Shown: positions 17,359 through 25,636 of the stretch, piece by piece | Position numbering within the stretch: the first letter of the stretch is position 1 | Layout of the letters: every line of letters begins with the position of its first letter | Source: G965279335 sp965279285 | Lineage (GTDB): Bacteria; Pseudomonadota; Gammaproteobacteria; DSM-16500 | Direction: 5' to 3' | NCBI GenBank assembly: GCA_965279285.1 | Contig: OZ257148.1 | Span: forward strand, 868,001-932,000 | Length of the DNA stretch: 64,000 nucleotides | Notes under the pieces: generated by a model | Told to the model about the DNA's origin: nothing | Seen by the model: only the letters and a program-made list of their open reading frames with translations | Databases searched by the model: none | Translations under genes and position numbers: made by a program

Positions 17359-17820
17359 GTGTTACAAGTTGCTCTTTACCAGCCAGAGATTCCACCGAAT
17401 ACGGGTAATATTATCCGTCTTTGTGCGAATACGGGTGCTGGATTACATTTAATTCATCCGCTAGGTTTTGCTCCTGATGATAAACAGGTTAAGCGAGCAG
17501 GTTTAGATTATCATGAGTGGGCCAGGGTTAAGCACTATGAAAATTATGCAGATTTTCTGGGAAAGGTAAACCCATCGCGTTTACTGGCTTGCTCAACAAA
17601 AGGTAAAATGAATTATTCTGATGTTGTCTTTCAACCCCATGATGTTTTATTGTTCGGCCCTGAAACACGTGGGCTGCCATTGAGCATATTAGATACACTC
17701 CCCGATGAGCAAATTATTCGTATTCCTATGCTGGCTGTTTCAAGAAGTTTGAATTTATCCAATGCAGTAGCAATCATCGTTTATGAAGCTTGGCGGCAAA
17801 TGGAATTTTTCAGAGGATGA
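17359..17820 (+). CDS. trmL: tRNA (cytidine/uridine-34-2'-O)-methyltransferase TrmL
   Basis: SPOUT-class methyltransferase that 2'-O-methylates wobble position 34 of tRNA-Leu isoacceptors. Motifs are QPEIPPNTGNIIRLC (motif 1), LLFGPETRGLP (motif 2) and RSLNLSNAVAIIVYE (motif 3, knot). Start set at the GTG at 17359, because E. coli TrmL begins about eight residues before YEPEIPPNTGN and an AAGGAA site precedes it; the longer frame from 17329 overlaps mlaA. 153 residues. Confidence 0.93.
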   Translation: MLQVALYQPEIPPNTGNIIRLCANTGAGLHLIHPLGFAPDDKQVKRAGLDYHEWARVKHYENYADFLGKVNPSRLLACSTKGKMNYSDVVFQPHDVLLFGPETRGLPLSILDTLPDEQIIRIPMLAVSRSLNLSNAVAIIVYEAWRQMEFFRG

Positions 17821-17893
17821 ATATTGAAATTCAGTGTATAATTATTTAATAGTCGAATAGTAACAATAAATTATAAAAAGCGAGGGAAGTGGA

Positions 17894-18079
17894 ATGGCCT
17901 TAGATTGTCATGCGATCAAGAATGAATTGCATAGTGTAGCTACTCAAGCTTACGCTTTAGCTATGGGGTTACAAAACGCCTCGCCACCTGGTGTTGACGG
18001 CGGAAAACCGTTAAATACAGTTCAGTATCTTTTAGAGACGGCCATGCAGTTACAAGAAATAAGTCGTGAAATTGATTAA
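17894..18079 (+). CDS. Small ORF upstream of icmQ (candidate IcmR-like/FIR chaperone)
   Basis: 61 residues, ATG after a strong GAGGGAAG site. Two predicted amphipathic helices (about 5-27 and 40-60) are joined by a Gly/Pro loop (PPGVDGG). It ends 24 bp before the icmQ-like gene, in the same direction. In Legionella and Coxiella the gene at this position encodes IcmR or an unrelated-looking functional homologue (FIR), a small helical chaperone of IcmQ known for extreme sequence divergence. The assignment rests on position and helical content, not on sequence similarity, and the ORF is shorter than L. pneumophila IcmR (about 120 residues). Confidence 0.5.
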   Translation: MALDCHAIKNELHSVATQAYALAMGLQNASPPGVDGGKPLNTVQYLLETAMQLQEISREID

Positions 18080-18103
18080 GCCATTTCAAAATAAGGCTGT
18101 GTT

Positions 18104-18685
18104 ATGTCAGATAAAAACAATATAGAAGAACAAGCTAAGTTGCTTGCTGCAATTCATCGAGCGATTCAACGTGATGGTGAATTAAGAGAACAATATCAAA
18201 TTGGTGATCGTTTTCGTTTTGTTAAAGATCGATTGCGGGCACTTGCGGATGAATTAGAACAAAGTGCAAACCAACGTTTAGCGTATAAAGCGAAAAATCT
18301 TAAAGAATTAGCTGCTGATGAAGTAATTGTTTATGTTTATCTTTATAACACTCAAGGATTACAGTTTCGGACTTGGCAAAATTTAGTTACAGCAAAAGTT
18401 TTTTATGAGTACAGTGTGAATCGTCCGATTTATAGTGACAAATCTCATATTGAAGCGTTATTAAGAACTAAATCAAACAGTGCGCAACATGCTTTTTTAA
18501 GCATTGCAGTCAAAGCGGATCAATTGATTAAATTACCGCTTGAAACCGCGCCTAAAGATGTGGCGGGAAATCCAGTAATTAAAGTAAAAGAAGGTTCTTT
18601 ACGTTTTGAAAAGCTACTGACCTTTACGCATCAAGATCAAGAGTATCGACTTAATGAAGAAGGTAATTTAGTGAAGGTTTTGTAG
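18104..18685 (+). CDS. icmQ: IcmQ-like Dot/Icm type IV secretion protein
   Basis: 193 residues, the length of Legionella IcmQ (191). IcmQ is a cytosolic Dot/Icm component with an N-terminal helical IcmR-binding, membrane-interacting region and a C-terminal ADP-ribosyltransferase-like domain reported to bind NAD+. The N-terminal ~65 residues here are helical (AAIHRAIQRDGELREQYQIG). The C-terminal part keeps recognisable IcmQ blocks: VYLYNTQGLQFRTWQNLV, NRPIYSD, APKDVAGNPVIKVKEGSL and TFTHQDQEYRL. No other icm/dot gene is nearby, so it is detached from the usual icm cluster. Identification is from memory of the family pattern. Confidence 0.75.
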   Translation: MSDKNNIEEQAKLLAAIHRAIQRDGELREQYQIGDRFRFVKDRLRALADELEQSANQRLAYKAKNLKELAADEVIVYVYLYNTQGLQFRTWQNLVTAKVFYEYSVNRPIYSDKSHIEALLRTKSNSAQHAFLSIAVKADQLIKLPLETAPKDVAGNPVIKVKEGSLRFEKLLTFTHQDQEYRLNEEGNLVKVL

Positions 18686-18691
18686 CGTTTA

Positions 18692-18830
18692 GTTTGGTGG
18701 GCACGCTGCGCTTTGCCCACCCTACAATACGTTTTACCTGCCCTACAAAAAATGACAAAAATAAATTATAAAATGTAGGGTGGGCAAAGCGCAGCGTGCC
18801 CACCAAACTCTTTGGCTACTAAATAGTTAC
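18692..18830. mobile_element. GTAAC-ended hairpin MITE, copy 5 (left end truncated)
   Basis: Core arms at 18696-18725 and 18775-18804, and an intact right outer arm ending AAATAGTTAC at 18830. The left outer arm is missing apart from AGTTT and abuts the icmQ stop codon (18683-18685); the right end lies 1 bp from the stop codon of the convergent minus-strand gene. Confidence 0.85.
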
Positions 18831-18831
18831 T

Positions 18832-19842
18832 TCAACGTCGCTTTGAAGAGCTAGGATTCCAGGCTTTATCGATAAAATCAATTAAGGGATCTTTATCTTT
18901 TTGAGTGGCTGCATTAGGGTTTTTATAAAGCTGGTTCGTGGTTTTGAGAGCATACGCTTTTTGTAAGTTAGCTTTTGATAAAGCTTGCTCATTGGCGATA
19001 GTTTGTGGTGTTGATGCTGGATTTTTATAAAGTTGATTAACTGTTTTTAGATTGTTTGCTCTTAACTGGTTAGCTTTTAATGAAGTGGCTTTTAAGAAAT
19101 CTTGGGCTTTTGTTTGTTGAAAGTTTTTTTCTTGAAAAGTTGTTTGCGTAGCTAAGGCAGGATTTTTATAAACTTCACTGATAGCTTTCAAGGCATTATC
19201 TTTTGCTTGGAGTGAAACTGATCCTGTCCACTCCTTAAATTGCTCCAGAAAACCGCTATTATAGCGAATGTCAGCGCGAGAATCTAAGAAAGGAATGGAT
19301 AGGTCGACAGTCGTCAGGTTTAAGTGTGCGTCAATATCCCCTTCACGTTTTTGTGTATCTGAAGCAATCTTTTTTTCATTGAAAGTCGATGTAGAAGCTT
19401 TTTCACGCTGTTCTTTTTGCCCAGCCGTGTTAGTGGGTGGTATTTTGGTATCAGCTAAAAAAGCAACTTTTTTGGGATCCAGATAAAATTTACGGTGGTC
19501 GAGTGCGGTTTTGCTTTTTAGCTCTAGCTGCTCTTCTTTTTCATTATTTAAATGTTTCTTTTTTTTTGCTTCTTTATTCTCAGTGGCTTTTGTATTTTGG
19601 GCAGTGCGTTGCCGGCCTTGTTCAATAAAAACTCTTTCTTTAGCGCCAATGCGTGAGCTTGAGGTGGTAGAGGTATCTTCTTGTTTAGCCGCAGACTCGG
19701 GAGTGATGACGGTGCGATGACAATCAGCACAGACGGTTCCATAGCTTGTTCCTTGATTTCCGCTCAGTTGTAAAAAGGCTGTTAACGGTTTTTGTTTGCC
19801 GCAGGTGGAGCAAACTCGCGTTAATTGATTTGGTTTGTTCAT
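18832..19842 (-). CDS. Zinc-ribbon protein with YKNP repeats, unknown function
   Basis: 336 residues. The N-terminus has a four-cysteine zinc-ribbon pattern, CSTC (C11, C14) and CADC (C38, C41). A charged, low-complexity Lys/Glu-rich middle follows. The C-terminal third has three repeats centred on ISEVYKNPA, VNQLYKNPA and TNQLYKNPN, each followed by a T-Q segment. No signal peptide or membrane helix. The start codon lacks a strong ribosome-binding site. It may be a lineage-specific or secreted protein; no function can be assigned. Confidence 0.5.
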   Translation of the reverse strand: MNKPNQLTRVCSTCGKQKPLTAFLQLSGNQGTSYGTVCADCHRTVITPESAAKQEDTSTTSSSRIGAKERVFIEQGRQRTAQNTKATENKEAKKKKHLNNEKEEQLELKSKTALDHRKFYLDPKKVAFLADTKIPPTNTAGQKEQREKASTSTFNEKKIASDTQKREGDIDAHLNLTTVDLSIPFLDSRADIRYNSGFLEQFKEWTGSVSLQAKDNALKAISEVYKNPALATQTTFQEKNFQQTKAQDFLKATSLKANQLRANNLKTVNQLYKNPASTPQTIANEQALSKANLQKAYALKTTNQLYKNPNAATQKDKDPLIDFIDKAWNPSSSKRR

Positions 19843-20027
19843 AAGATTCAGGCCGCTGTGTAAAATGGAGCCCCTATAATGTTGCTCCTTTCGATCAAAT
19901 GATAACCGATCAATTTATAGATAGCAATATTTAACCAATACGAACCTCTTGCTACGGGTAGGGGGATTGGAGTATGCTCAAGACGTTGATTATATTGCAA
20001 TACATTATGCAGTCATTAACTGGTTTT

Positions 20028-20056
20028 TTGACCTAATATTGGCTTATTTAGATACT
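20028..20056 (+). promoter_or_regulatory. Candidate hfq promoter
   Basis: TTGACC (20028-20033), 17 bp, then GATACT (20051-20056, four of six matches to the -10 consensus), about 100 bp upstream of hfq. The surrounding 315-bp gap (19843-20157) between the divergent zinc-ribbon gene and hfq also has a TATAAT at 19875-19880; nothing else was recognised in it. Confidence 0.4.
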
Positions 20057-20157
20057 TTAGCGGCAAGTTTTGGTTGCTATGTAGATAAAACAATATCCAT
20101 ATGATCTGTGTGAAACACAAAAATATGAATTATTAAAAATTAAATGGAGAATAAAAA

Positions 20158-20442
20158 ATGACAAAAGGGCCATCACTACAAGATCCTTTTTTAAACACAC
20201 TACGGAAAGAAAAAATTCCTGTTTCAATTTACTTAGTCAATGGTATTAAGCTGCAAGGATTGGTTGAATCATTTGATCAGTTTGTTGTGTTGTTAAGAAA
20301 TACCGTCAGTCAGATGGTATATAAACATGCTATTTCGACCGTTGTTCCATCGCGTAATGTTAATTCACCAATGGATTTTTCTCATGCGAGCAGCACTGCA
20401 AGTGCGAGTGGTACAAGTAGTTCAGTTAAAGAAAAAGAATAA
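20158..20442 (+). CDS. hfq: RNA chaperone Hfq
   Basis: Sm-like hexameric protein that pairs small RNAs with mRNAs. Key residues are visible: Q8 and F42 of the proximal face, K31 of the distal face, and the Sm2 motif YKHAIS with K56 and H57. 94 residues, with a short Ser-rich C-terminal tail (E. coli has 102). GGAG precedes the ATG. It starts the hfq-hflX-hflK-hflC cluster; in E. coli miaA would come directly before it. Confidence 0.97.
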   Translation: MTKGPSLQDPFLNTLRKEKIPVSIYLVNGIKLQGLVESFDQFVVLLRNTVSQMVYKHAISTVVPSRNVNSPMDFSHASSTASASGTSSSVKEKE

Positions 20443-20461
20443 TATTAAAGAGGATTAAGGG

Positions 20462-21760
20462 TTGATAGATCGCCCCGAGAGTGGAGAGCAAGCAATTTTA
20501 GTTCATATTAATTTTCCTTTAGACGGCATGCAGGAAAATTTGATTGAATTTAGAGAGCTTGCCTGTTCTGCCGGGGCTAAGCCTGTAGAGACTATTGTTG
20601 GTACTCGTTCAGCCCCTGATCCTAAATATTTTGTCGGTGTAGGCAAAGCAGAAGAAATAAAAGTAGCGGTTAAAGCTCACAATGCTGAGCTGGTGATTTT
20701 TAATCATGCATTAACATCAACCCAAGAACGTAATCTTGAGCGTTTTTTGCAATGTCGAGTAGTTGATCGAACAGGCCTAATATTAGATATTTTTGCACAA
20801 CGAGCAAGAAGTTTTGAAGGTAAGTTACAAGTAGAGTTAGCGCTCTTAAAACATCAATCGACACGATTAGTGAAGGGATGGACTCACTTAGAAAGACAGC
20901 GTGGTGGTATCGGTTTACGCGGCGGTCCTGGTGAAACACAGCTTGAAGTGGACAGGCGTCTTATTCGCGGTCGAATTCAGGCCATTACTAAGCGTTTAAT
21001 ACGAGTTAAGCAACAACGTGATCAGAGTCGTAAGGCGCGCAAAAAAGCAATTATTCCTACTGTAGCCTTAGTCGGTTATACCAATGCAGGAAAATCAACT
21101 CTCTTTAATCATTTAACTGGCGCGGATGCTTATGTTGCCAATCGTTTGTTTGCTACCTTAGACCCGACTTTGCGCCGCATAGAGCTTCCTGAAGTAGGCC
21201 CCGTTATTCTTGCTGATACCGTGGGGTTTATTCGTCATTTACCACACGACTTAGTTGAAGCCTTTCATGCAACACTAGAAGAAGTGTGTGAAGCTGATTT
21301 ATTATTGCACGTTGTGGATGCTCATGATGACAATCGTCAAGGTAATATTGAACAAGTTAATGAGGTTTTAAGTAATATAGGCGCCAATGAAGTGCCACAA
21401 TTGCTGGTGTATAATAAAATTGATTTATGTCATGGTTTGCCCGTTGGAATAGAGCGTAATGCAGAAAAAAAAGTTTATCGTGTCTTTATTTCAGCAGAAA
21501 AAAACCAAGGAATCATGGAGTTACAGGCAGCAGTTACAGAGTTGCTTGAAAAGGATATGATGCAACTCACCTTAGTTTTAACGCCTCAAGAGGGTAAATT
21601 ACGAGCATTATTTTATAGCAGCAATGCTGTTCAGTCAGAGCAAGTCGATGAAGTGGGGAATTATCATTTGGAAGTGAAAATGTCTAAAATCGATTGGGCG
21701 CGTGTGTACCAGCGTTATCCCTCACTGACTGTTGACTCTGAGATTAAAAAACATCTCTAA
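20462..21760 (+). CDS. hflX: Ribosome-splitting GTPase HflX
   Basis: HflX binds stalled 70S ribosomes and separates the subunits under stress. TTG start at 20462, 19 bp after hfq, with an AAGAGG site. The N-terminal HflX domain contains GLRGGPGETQLEVDRR; the G domain has P-loop GYTNAGKST (205-213), DTVGFI and the NKID motif. 432 residues (426 in E. coli). Likely co-transcribed with hfq. Confidence 0.96.
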   Translation: MIDRPESGEQAILVHINFPLDGMQENLIEFRELACSAGAKPVETIVGTRSAPDPKYFVGVGKAEEIKVAVKAHNAELVIFNHALTSTQERNLERFLQCRVVDRTGLILDIFAQRARSFEGKLQVELALLKHQSTRLVKGWTHLERQRGGIGLRGGPGETQLEVDRRLIRGRIQAITKRLIRVKQQRDQSRKARKKAIIPTVALVGYTNAGKSTLFNHLTGADAYVANRLFATLDPTLRRIELPEVGPVILADTVGFIRHLPHDLVEAFHATLEEVCEADLLLHVVDAHDDNRQGNIEQVNEVLSNIGANEVPQLLVYNKIDLCHGLPVGIERNAEKKVYRVFISAEKNQGIMELQAAVTELLEKDMMQLTLVLTPQEGKLRALFYSSNAVQSEQVDEVGNYHLEVKMSKIDWARVYQRYPSLTVDSEIKKHL

Positions 21761-21851
21761 TTATTTGGGGCAGTTACGAAAGCTCCTTGCTTATAACCGC
21801 ATTGCCCTCTAAAATCCTCTTTTAAAAGTCCTTTCATGTGGAGTTCAGTTT

Positions 21852-23042
21852 ATGCCGTGGAACGAGCCGGGTAATAACGGCGATAATAACCAGCAAGATC
21901 CTTGGGGTGGTAAACGTAACCCTAAAACCCCTCCTGACCTTGATAAAATAATAGGCGATTTTTTTAAAAAGTTGCGAGCCTATTTTGTTAAGCCAGGATA
22001 TCAAAATAACCGTTCTTGGCAGTCTTCTTCATTTAAAGAGTGGGGCTATAGTTTAGGTGGGGTCCTCCTTGTTATCTTTTTGCTCTGGTTTTTTTCAGGC
22101 TTTTTTATTGTTAATCCAGCGGAAGAAGCTGTTGTATTGCGATTTGGTAAATTTCATGAAGTGTTGCAGCCGGGGCTGCATTGGATTGCCCGTTTTATTG
22201 ATACTAAAACGCTGGTTGATGTGCAAAAAATATATTCTTTCTCTATGGAAGGTGACTTCTTAACGAAATCATCCGAACAAAGCGATTTACCCAATCAGAT
22301 AGTTCCTGATGAGGCGATAAAAAAGTTAACTTCAGCGGATCAATCAAAAAATTTGGTGAATGTTGAGTTGAATGTTCAGTATCGAGTAAGCGATCCACTC
22401 GCTTATTTATATAATGTGGTGAATCCTGATGAAACCATGCAACAAGTTGCTTCAGGTGCTTTATCTGATGTGATTGGTCAAATGAAGTTAGATGATGTTT
22501 TAACGACAGGACGAGAAATGTTAAGTTCGGGTGTTTTTGAGCGAGTTAAACAAATTTTAGCTCCCTATGGTTCTGGTTTAGATGTAATTACAGTTACTTT
22601 GCGTAAAGTCCAGGCGCCAGATCAAGTGCGGGCAGCTTTTAGCGATGTTAACCGAGCTGATCAAGATCGAGCAACGACTATTCAGCAAGCTCAAGCTTAC
22701 GCGAGCAAAGTGGTGCCGATTGCTCAGGGCGCTGCAGCACGTGTTTCTGCCGATGCAAATGCTTATCGTCAACAGATTGTTTTAAGGGCGCAGGCAAACA
22801 TTGCAAAATATGAAGCTATGTTACAGGCCTATCAGTTAGCGCCTGATGCGACGCGTGAACGTTTGTATTTAGATATGATGCAAAATATTCTCACGAATTC
22901 GAGTAAAATTTTAGTGGATGTCAATGCTAGTAATAATTTACTTTATTTACCGTTAGATAAATTAATCCGAAATAATCTTTCTGCGACTATTCCATCTTCT
23001 GTTCCACCGGTGAATTTGGAGGTGAAAAATGAATCCAACTAA
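21852..23042 (+). CDS. hflK: FtsH-regulating membrane protein HflK
   Basis: HflK and HflC form a large inner-membrane SPFH-domain cage around the FtsH protease. 396 residues: a Gly/Asn/Pro-rich cytoplasmic N-terminus (NEPGNNGDNNQQDPWGG), one TM helix at about 62-82 (GVLLVIFLLWFFSGFF), then the SPFH/band-7 domain (EEAVVLRFGKFHEVLQPGLH) and an Ala-rich coiled coil. GGAG lies 9 nt before the ATG at 21852. The 3' end overlaps hflC by 14 nt. Confidence 0.96.
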   Translation: MPWNEPGNNGDNNQQDPWGGKRNPKTPPDLDKIIGDFFKKLRAYFVKPGYQNNRSWQSSSFKEWGYSLGGVLLVIFLLWFFSGFFIVNPAEEAVVLRFGKFHEVLQPGLHWIARFIDTKTLVDVQKIYSFSMEGDFLTKSSEQSDLPNQIVPDEAIKKLTSADQSKNLVNVELNVQYRVSDPLAYLYNVVNPDETMQQVASGALSDVIGQMKLDDVLTTGREMLSSGVFERVKQILAPYGSGLDVITVTLRKVQAPDQVRAAFSDVNRADQDRATTIQQAQAYASKVVPIAQGAAARVSADANAYRQQIVLRAQANIAKYEAMLQAYQLAPDATRERLYLDMMQNILTNSSKILVDVNASNNLLYLPLDKLIRNNLSATIPSSVPPVNLEVKNESN

Positions 23043-23958
23043 AATTTTGGCGGGTATTTTAGGTTTATTTTGTTTGGCTTTTATTTTATTGAGCGCATTT
23101 ACAGTCAATGAAGGTGAGAGTGCATTAATTTTAAGACTAGGAAAAATTGTTACGGTAAAAAACAATATCCCGCGGGTATTAAAACCAGGATTACATTTTA
23201 AGCTGCCGTTTATTGATAATATTCGTATTTTTGATACACGATTGCAAGAGTTAGCAACTTCGGCTGCTCAACCATTAACAGTGGTGACAAAAGAGCAAAC
23301 TTATTTAGTTGTTGAGTATTTTGCTAAATGGCGTATCCATGACTTGCCGCGATTTTATAAGAGCACGGGTGGCAGTGTGCGTGGAGCAGAAACGTTATTG
23401 GAACAACGGATCACCGATATTGTTCGCGCAGAATATGGTAAATATACTAGCGCTCAAGCTATATCAACAGATCGTGGAAAAATGGTTGCTGCGATTAAAG
23501 AGCAAGCGGATCATATTGGCGAAGATCAGGGTATTGCCGTGATTGATGTTCGAGTGCAACAAATTACTTTACCCAAAGATGTAATGGAATCCGTATTTAA
23601 TCGAATGGCGACGGAACGTAAACAGTTTGCTGAAGCAAAGCGTGCAGAAGGAATTGAAAAATCAGAAGAAGTAAAAGCATTAGCTGACCAAAAGGTAACA
23701 GTTATACAAGCCCAAGCTTTGAAGCAAGCAGCAGAAGTACGAGCACAGGGTGATAAAGAAGCTGCGGCTATTTATTCTAAATCTTATGGTACTAATCTGC
23801 CTTTTTATGCTTTCTATCGTAGCTTGGAAGCTTATGAAGCGAGCTTTAATAATAAATCTGATATTTTAGTTATTAAACCAGAAGGTCAGTTTTTTAATTA
23901 TTTTAATAATGCTCAGGGTCGTGGTAAAGCGGCTGTTAATCAGGTAGTTCATCATTAG
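23029..23958 (+). CDS. hflC: FtsH-regulating membrane protein HflC
   Basis: Partner of HflK. 309 residues: an N-terminal TM helix (about 5-24), the band-7/SPFH domain (NEGESALILRLGKI, RVLKPGLHFKLPFIDN), a helical region with KRAEGIEKSEEVKALAD and a C-terminal segment close to E. coli HflC. The start at 23029 lies inside the end of hflK, so translation is probably coupled. Confidence 0.96.
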   Translation: MNPTKILAGILGLFCLAFILLSAFTVNEGESALILRLGKIVTVKNNIPRVLKPGLHFKLPFIDNIRIFDTRLQELATSAAQPLTVVTKEQTYLVVEYFAKWRIHDLPRFYKSTGGSVRGAETLLEQRITDIVRAEYGKYTSAQAISTDRGKMVAAIKEQADHIGEDQGIAVIDVRVQQITLPKDVMESVFNRMATERKQFAEAKRAEGIEKSEEVKALADQKVTVIQAQALKQAAEVRAQGDKEAAAIYSKSYGTNLPFYAFYRSLEAYEASFNNKSDILVIKPEGQFFNYFNNAQGRGKAAVNQVVHH

Positions 23959-24004
23959 TTATGAGAGTTTTTCTAATAAATATTAAATAAATGAGAGAAG
24001 TATA

Positions 24005-25318
24005 ATGGGAAAATGTGTAGTCATTTTAGGAAGTCAGTGGGGAGACGAAGGCAAAGGTAAGGTGGTTGATTTGTTAATGGATCAAGCTTCTGTGGTCGTA
24101 CGTTTTCAAGGTGGCCATAACGCAGGGCATACTCTGGTGATTAATGGTGAAAAAACGGTTTTAAGATTAATCCCGTCGGGAATTTTGCATGCACATGTTC
24201 ATTGCTTAATTGGTAATGGAGTTGTTTTGTCACCAACAGCTTTACTGCAAGAAATGACTGAACTAGAGCGTCGTGGTATTCCTGTATCACAACGTTTACG
24301 AATTAGTGAAGCGTGCACTTTGCTTTTGCCTTATCATGTTGCACTTGATCAAGCGCGTGAAAAAGCAAAAGGTAAGGCTGCAATAGGTACAACCGGACGT
24401 GGTATTGGTCCTGCTTATGAAGACAAAGTTGCGCGTCGTGCAATTCGATTCGGTGATTTATTTGATGAGAAACGTTTTAGCGCTAAGCTAGAAGAAGTAT
24501 TAGAGTACCATAATTTTATTTTACAAAATTATCATAAACAAGATCCTATTAATTTTCAGCAATTAAGAGACGACATGTTGGCTTTAGTGCCAAAGTTAGA
24601 GCCGATGAAAACAGATGTTTCTGCGTTATTGGCGCAGTATCGTCAACAAGGTAAGCATATTTTATTTGAAGGTGCACAGGGTACTTTCTTAGATGTTGAT
24701 CATGGCACGTATCCTTACGTTACTTCTTCCAATACAGTTGCAGGTGCTGCTTGTGTCGGTAGTGGATTCGGACCTTTGTATTTAGATGCGGTCATGGGCA
24801 TTATGAAAGCCTATAGTACTCGAGTTGGCGCAGGTCCTTTTCCTACCGAGTTGCATGATGACATCGGAGTGCATATAGCAAAACTTGGTAATGAATTTGG
24901 TTCGGTTACGGGTAGACCACGACGTTGTGGTTGGTTAGATATGGTTATTTTACGTCGATCAATTCAGTTAAATAGTCTTTCTGGTTTATGTATTACGAAG
25001 CTCGATGTATTAGATGAATTAGATAAAATTAAAGTTTGTGTTAAATATAAATTAAATGGTCAAGAAATAATGGAATTGCCAACAGATATGAATGATCTTG
25101 CTGCTTGTGAACCGATTTATGAAGAATTTCCTGGTTGGAAAACATCGACGTTGGGAGTGAAATCTTTTGCAGCATTGCCAGAAAAAGCGAAAAATTATAT
25201 TTTGCGTATAGAGGAATTGGCTAAGACGCCTGTTGAAATTATTTCAACTGGCGCTGATCGCAATGATACGATAGTTTTGAAACACCCGTTTGAAGAAAAA
25301 GTGCGAGAAATCGCCTAA
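24005..25318 (+). CDS. purA: Adenylosuccinate synthetase
   Basis: Joins IMP and aspartate with GTP to make adenylosuccinate, the first committed step to AMP. Motifs: GSQWGDEGKGK (catalytic D14), GGHNAGHT (catalytic H42), GTTGRGIGPAYEDK and GVGSGFGP-type loops. 437 residues, slightly longer than E. coli (432). Ribosome-binding site GAGAGAAG. It lies 46 bp after hflC in the order also seen in E. coli. Confidence 0.97.
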   Translation: MGKCVVILGSQWGDEGKGKVVDLLMDQASVVVRFQGGHNAGHTLVINGEKTVLRLIPSGILHAHVHCLIGNGVVLSPTALLQEMTELERRGIPVSQRLRISEACTLLLPYHVALDQAREKAKGKAAIGTTGRGIGPAYEDKVARRAIRFGDLFDEKRFSAKLEEVLEYHNFILQNYHKQDPINFQQLRDDMLALVPKLEPMKTDVSALLAQYRQQGKHILFEGAQGTFLDVDHGTYPYVTSSNTVAGAACVGSGFGPLYLDAVMGIMKAYSTRVGAGPFPTELHDDIGVHIAKLGNEFGSVTGRPRRCGWLDMVILRRSIQLNSLSGLCITKLDVLDELDKIKVCVKYKLNGQEIMELPTDMNDLAACEPIYEEFPGWKTSTLGVKSFAALPEKAKNYILRIEELAKTPVEIISTGADRNDTIVLKHPFEEKVREIA

Positions 25319-25322
25319 AAAC

Positions 25323-25406
25323 TGCCGAGAAGAGGACTCGAACCTCCATAGGATTGCTCCCACAAGTACCTGAAACTTGCGTGTCTACCAGTTTCACCAC
25401 CTCGGC
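25323..25406 (-). tRNA. tRNA-Leu(CAG)
   Basis: The minus strand folds as a class II tRNA of 84 nt: acceptor GCCGAGG pairs with TCTCGGC plus discriminator A, the anticodon loop is TTCAGGT (CAG), there is a long variable arm (TGTGGGAGCAATCCTATG region) and the T arm is GGTTCGAGTCC. The 3' CCA is not encoded (GT follows the discriminator). It starts 5 bp from the purA stop, on the opposite strand. Confidence 0.93.
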
Positions 25407-25471
25407 AAGTTTCGTGACTGTAATGAGATTAGTTTTTATTGTCAACCGTCATCAGCATTGATGTATTGTTG

Positions 25472-25603
25472 GTAACTGTTCAGTGATGAGGGAGTTTGGT
25501 GGGCACGCTGCGCTTTGCCCACCCTACATTTTTTATAATCTATTTTTGTAGGGTGGGCAAAGCGCAGCGTGCCCACCAAACTCCCTCGTCACTGAACAGT
25601 TAC
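25472..25603. mobile_element. GTAAC-ended hairpin MITE, copy 6
   Basis: Outer arms GTAACTGTTCAGTGATGAGG and an inverse differing at one position enclose core arms at 25498-25527 and 25548-25577, with a short AT-rich loop. Flanks TATTGTTG (25464-25471) and TGTTGTTG (25604-25611) match at 7 of 8 bases, consistent with an eroded target-site duplication. Lies between tRNA-Leu and recG. Confidence 0.9.
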
Positions 25604-25636
25604 TGTTGTTGAGTTAATTAATCAAGCGAGTCAATC

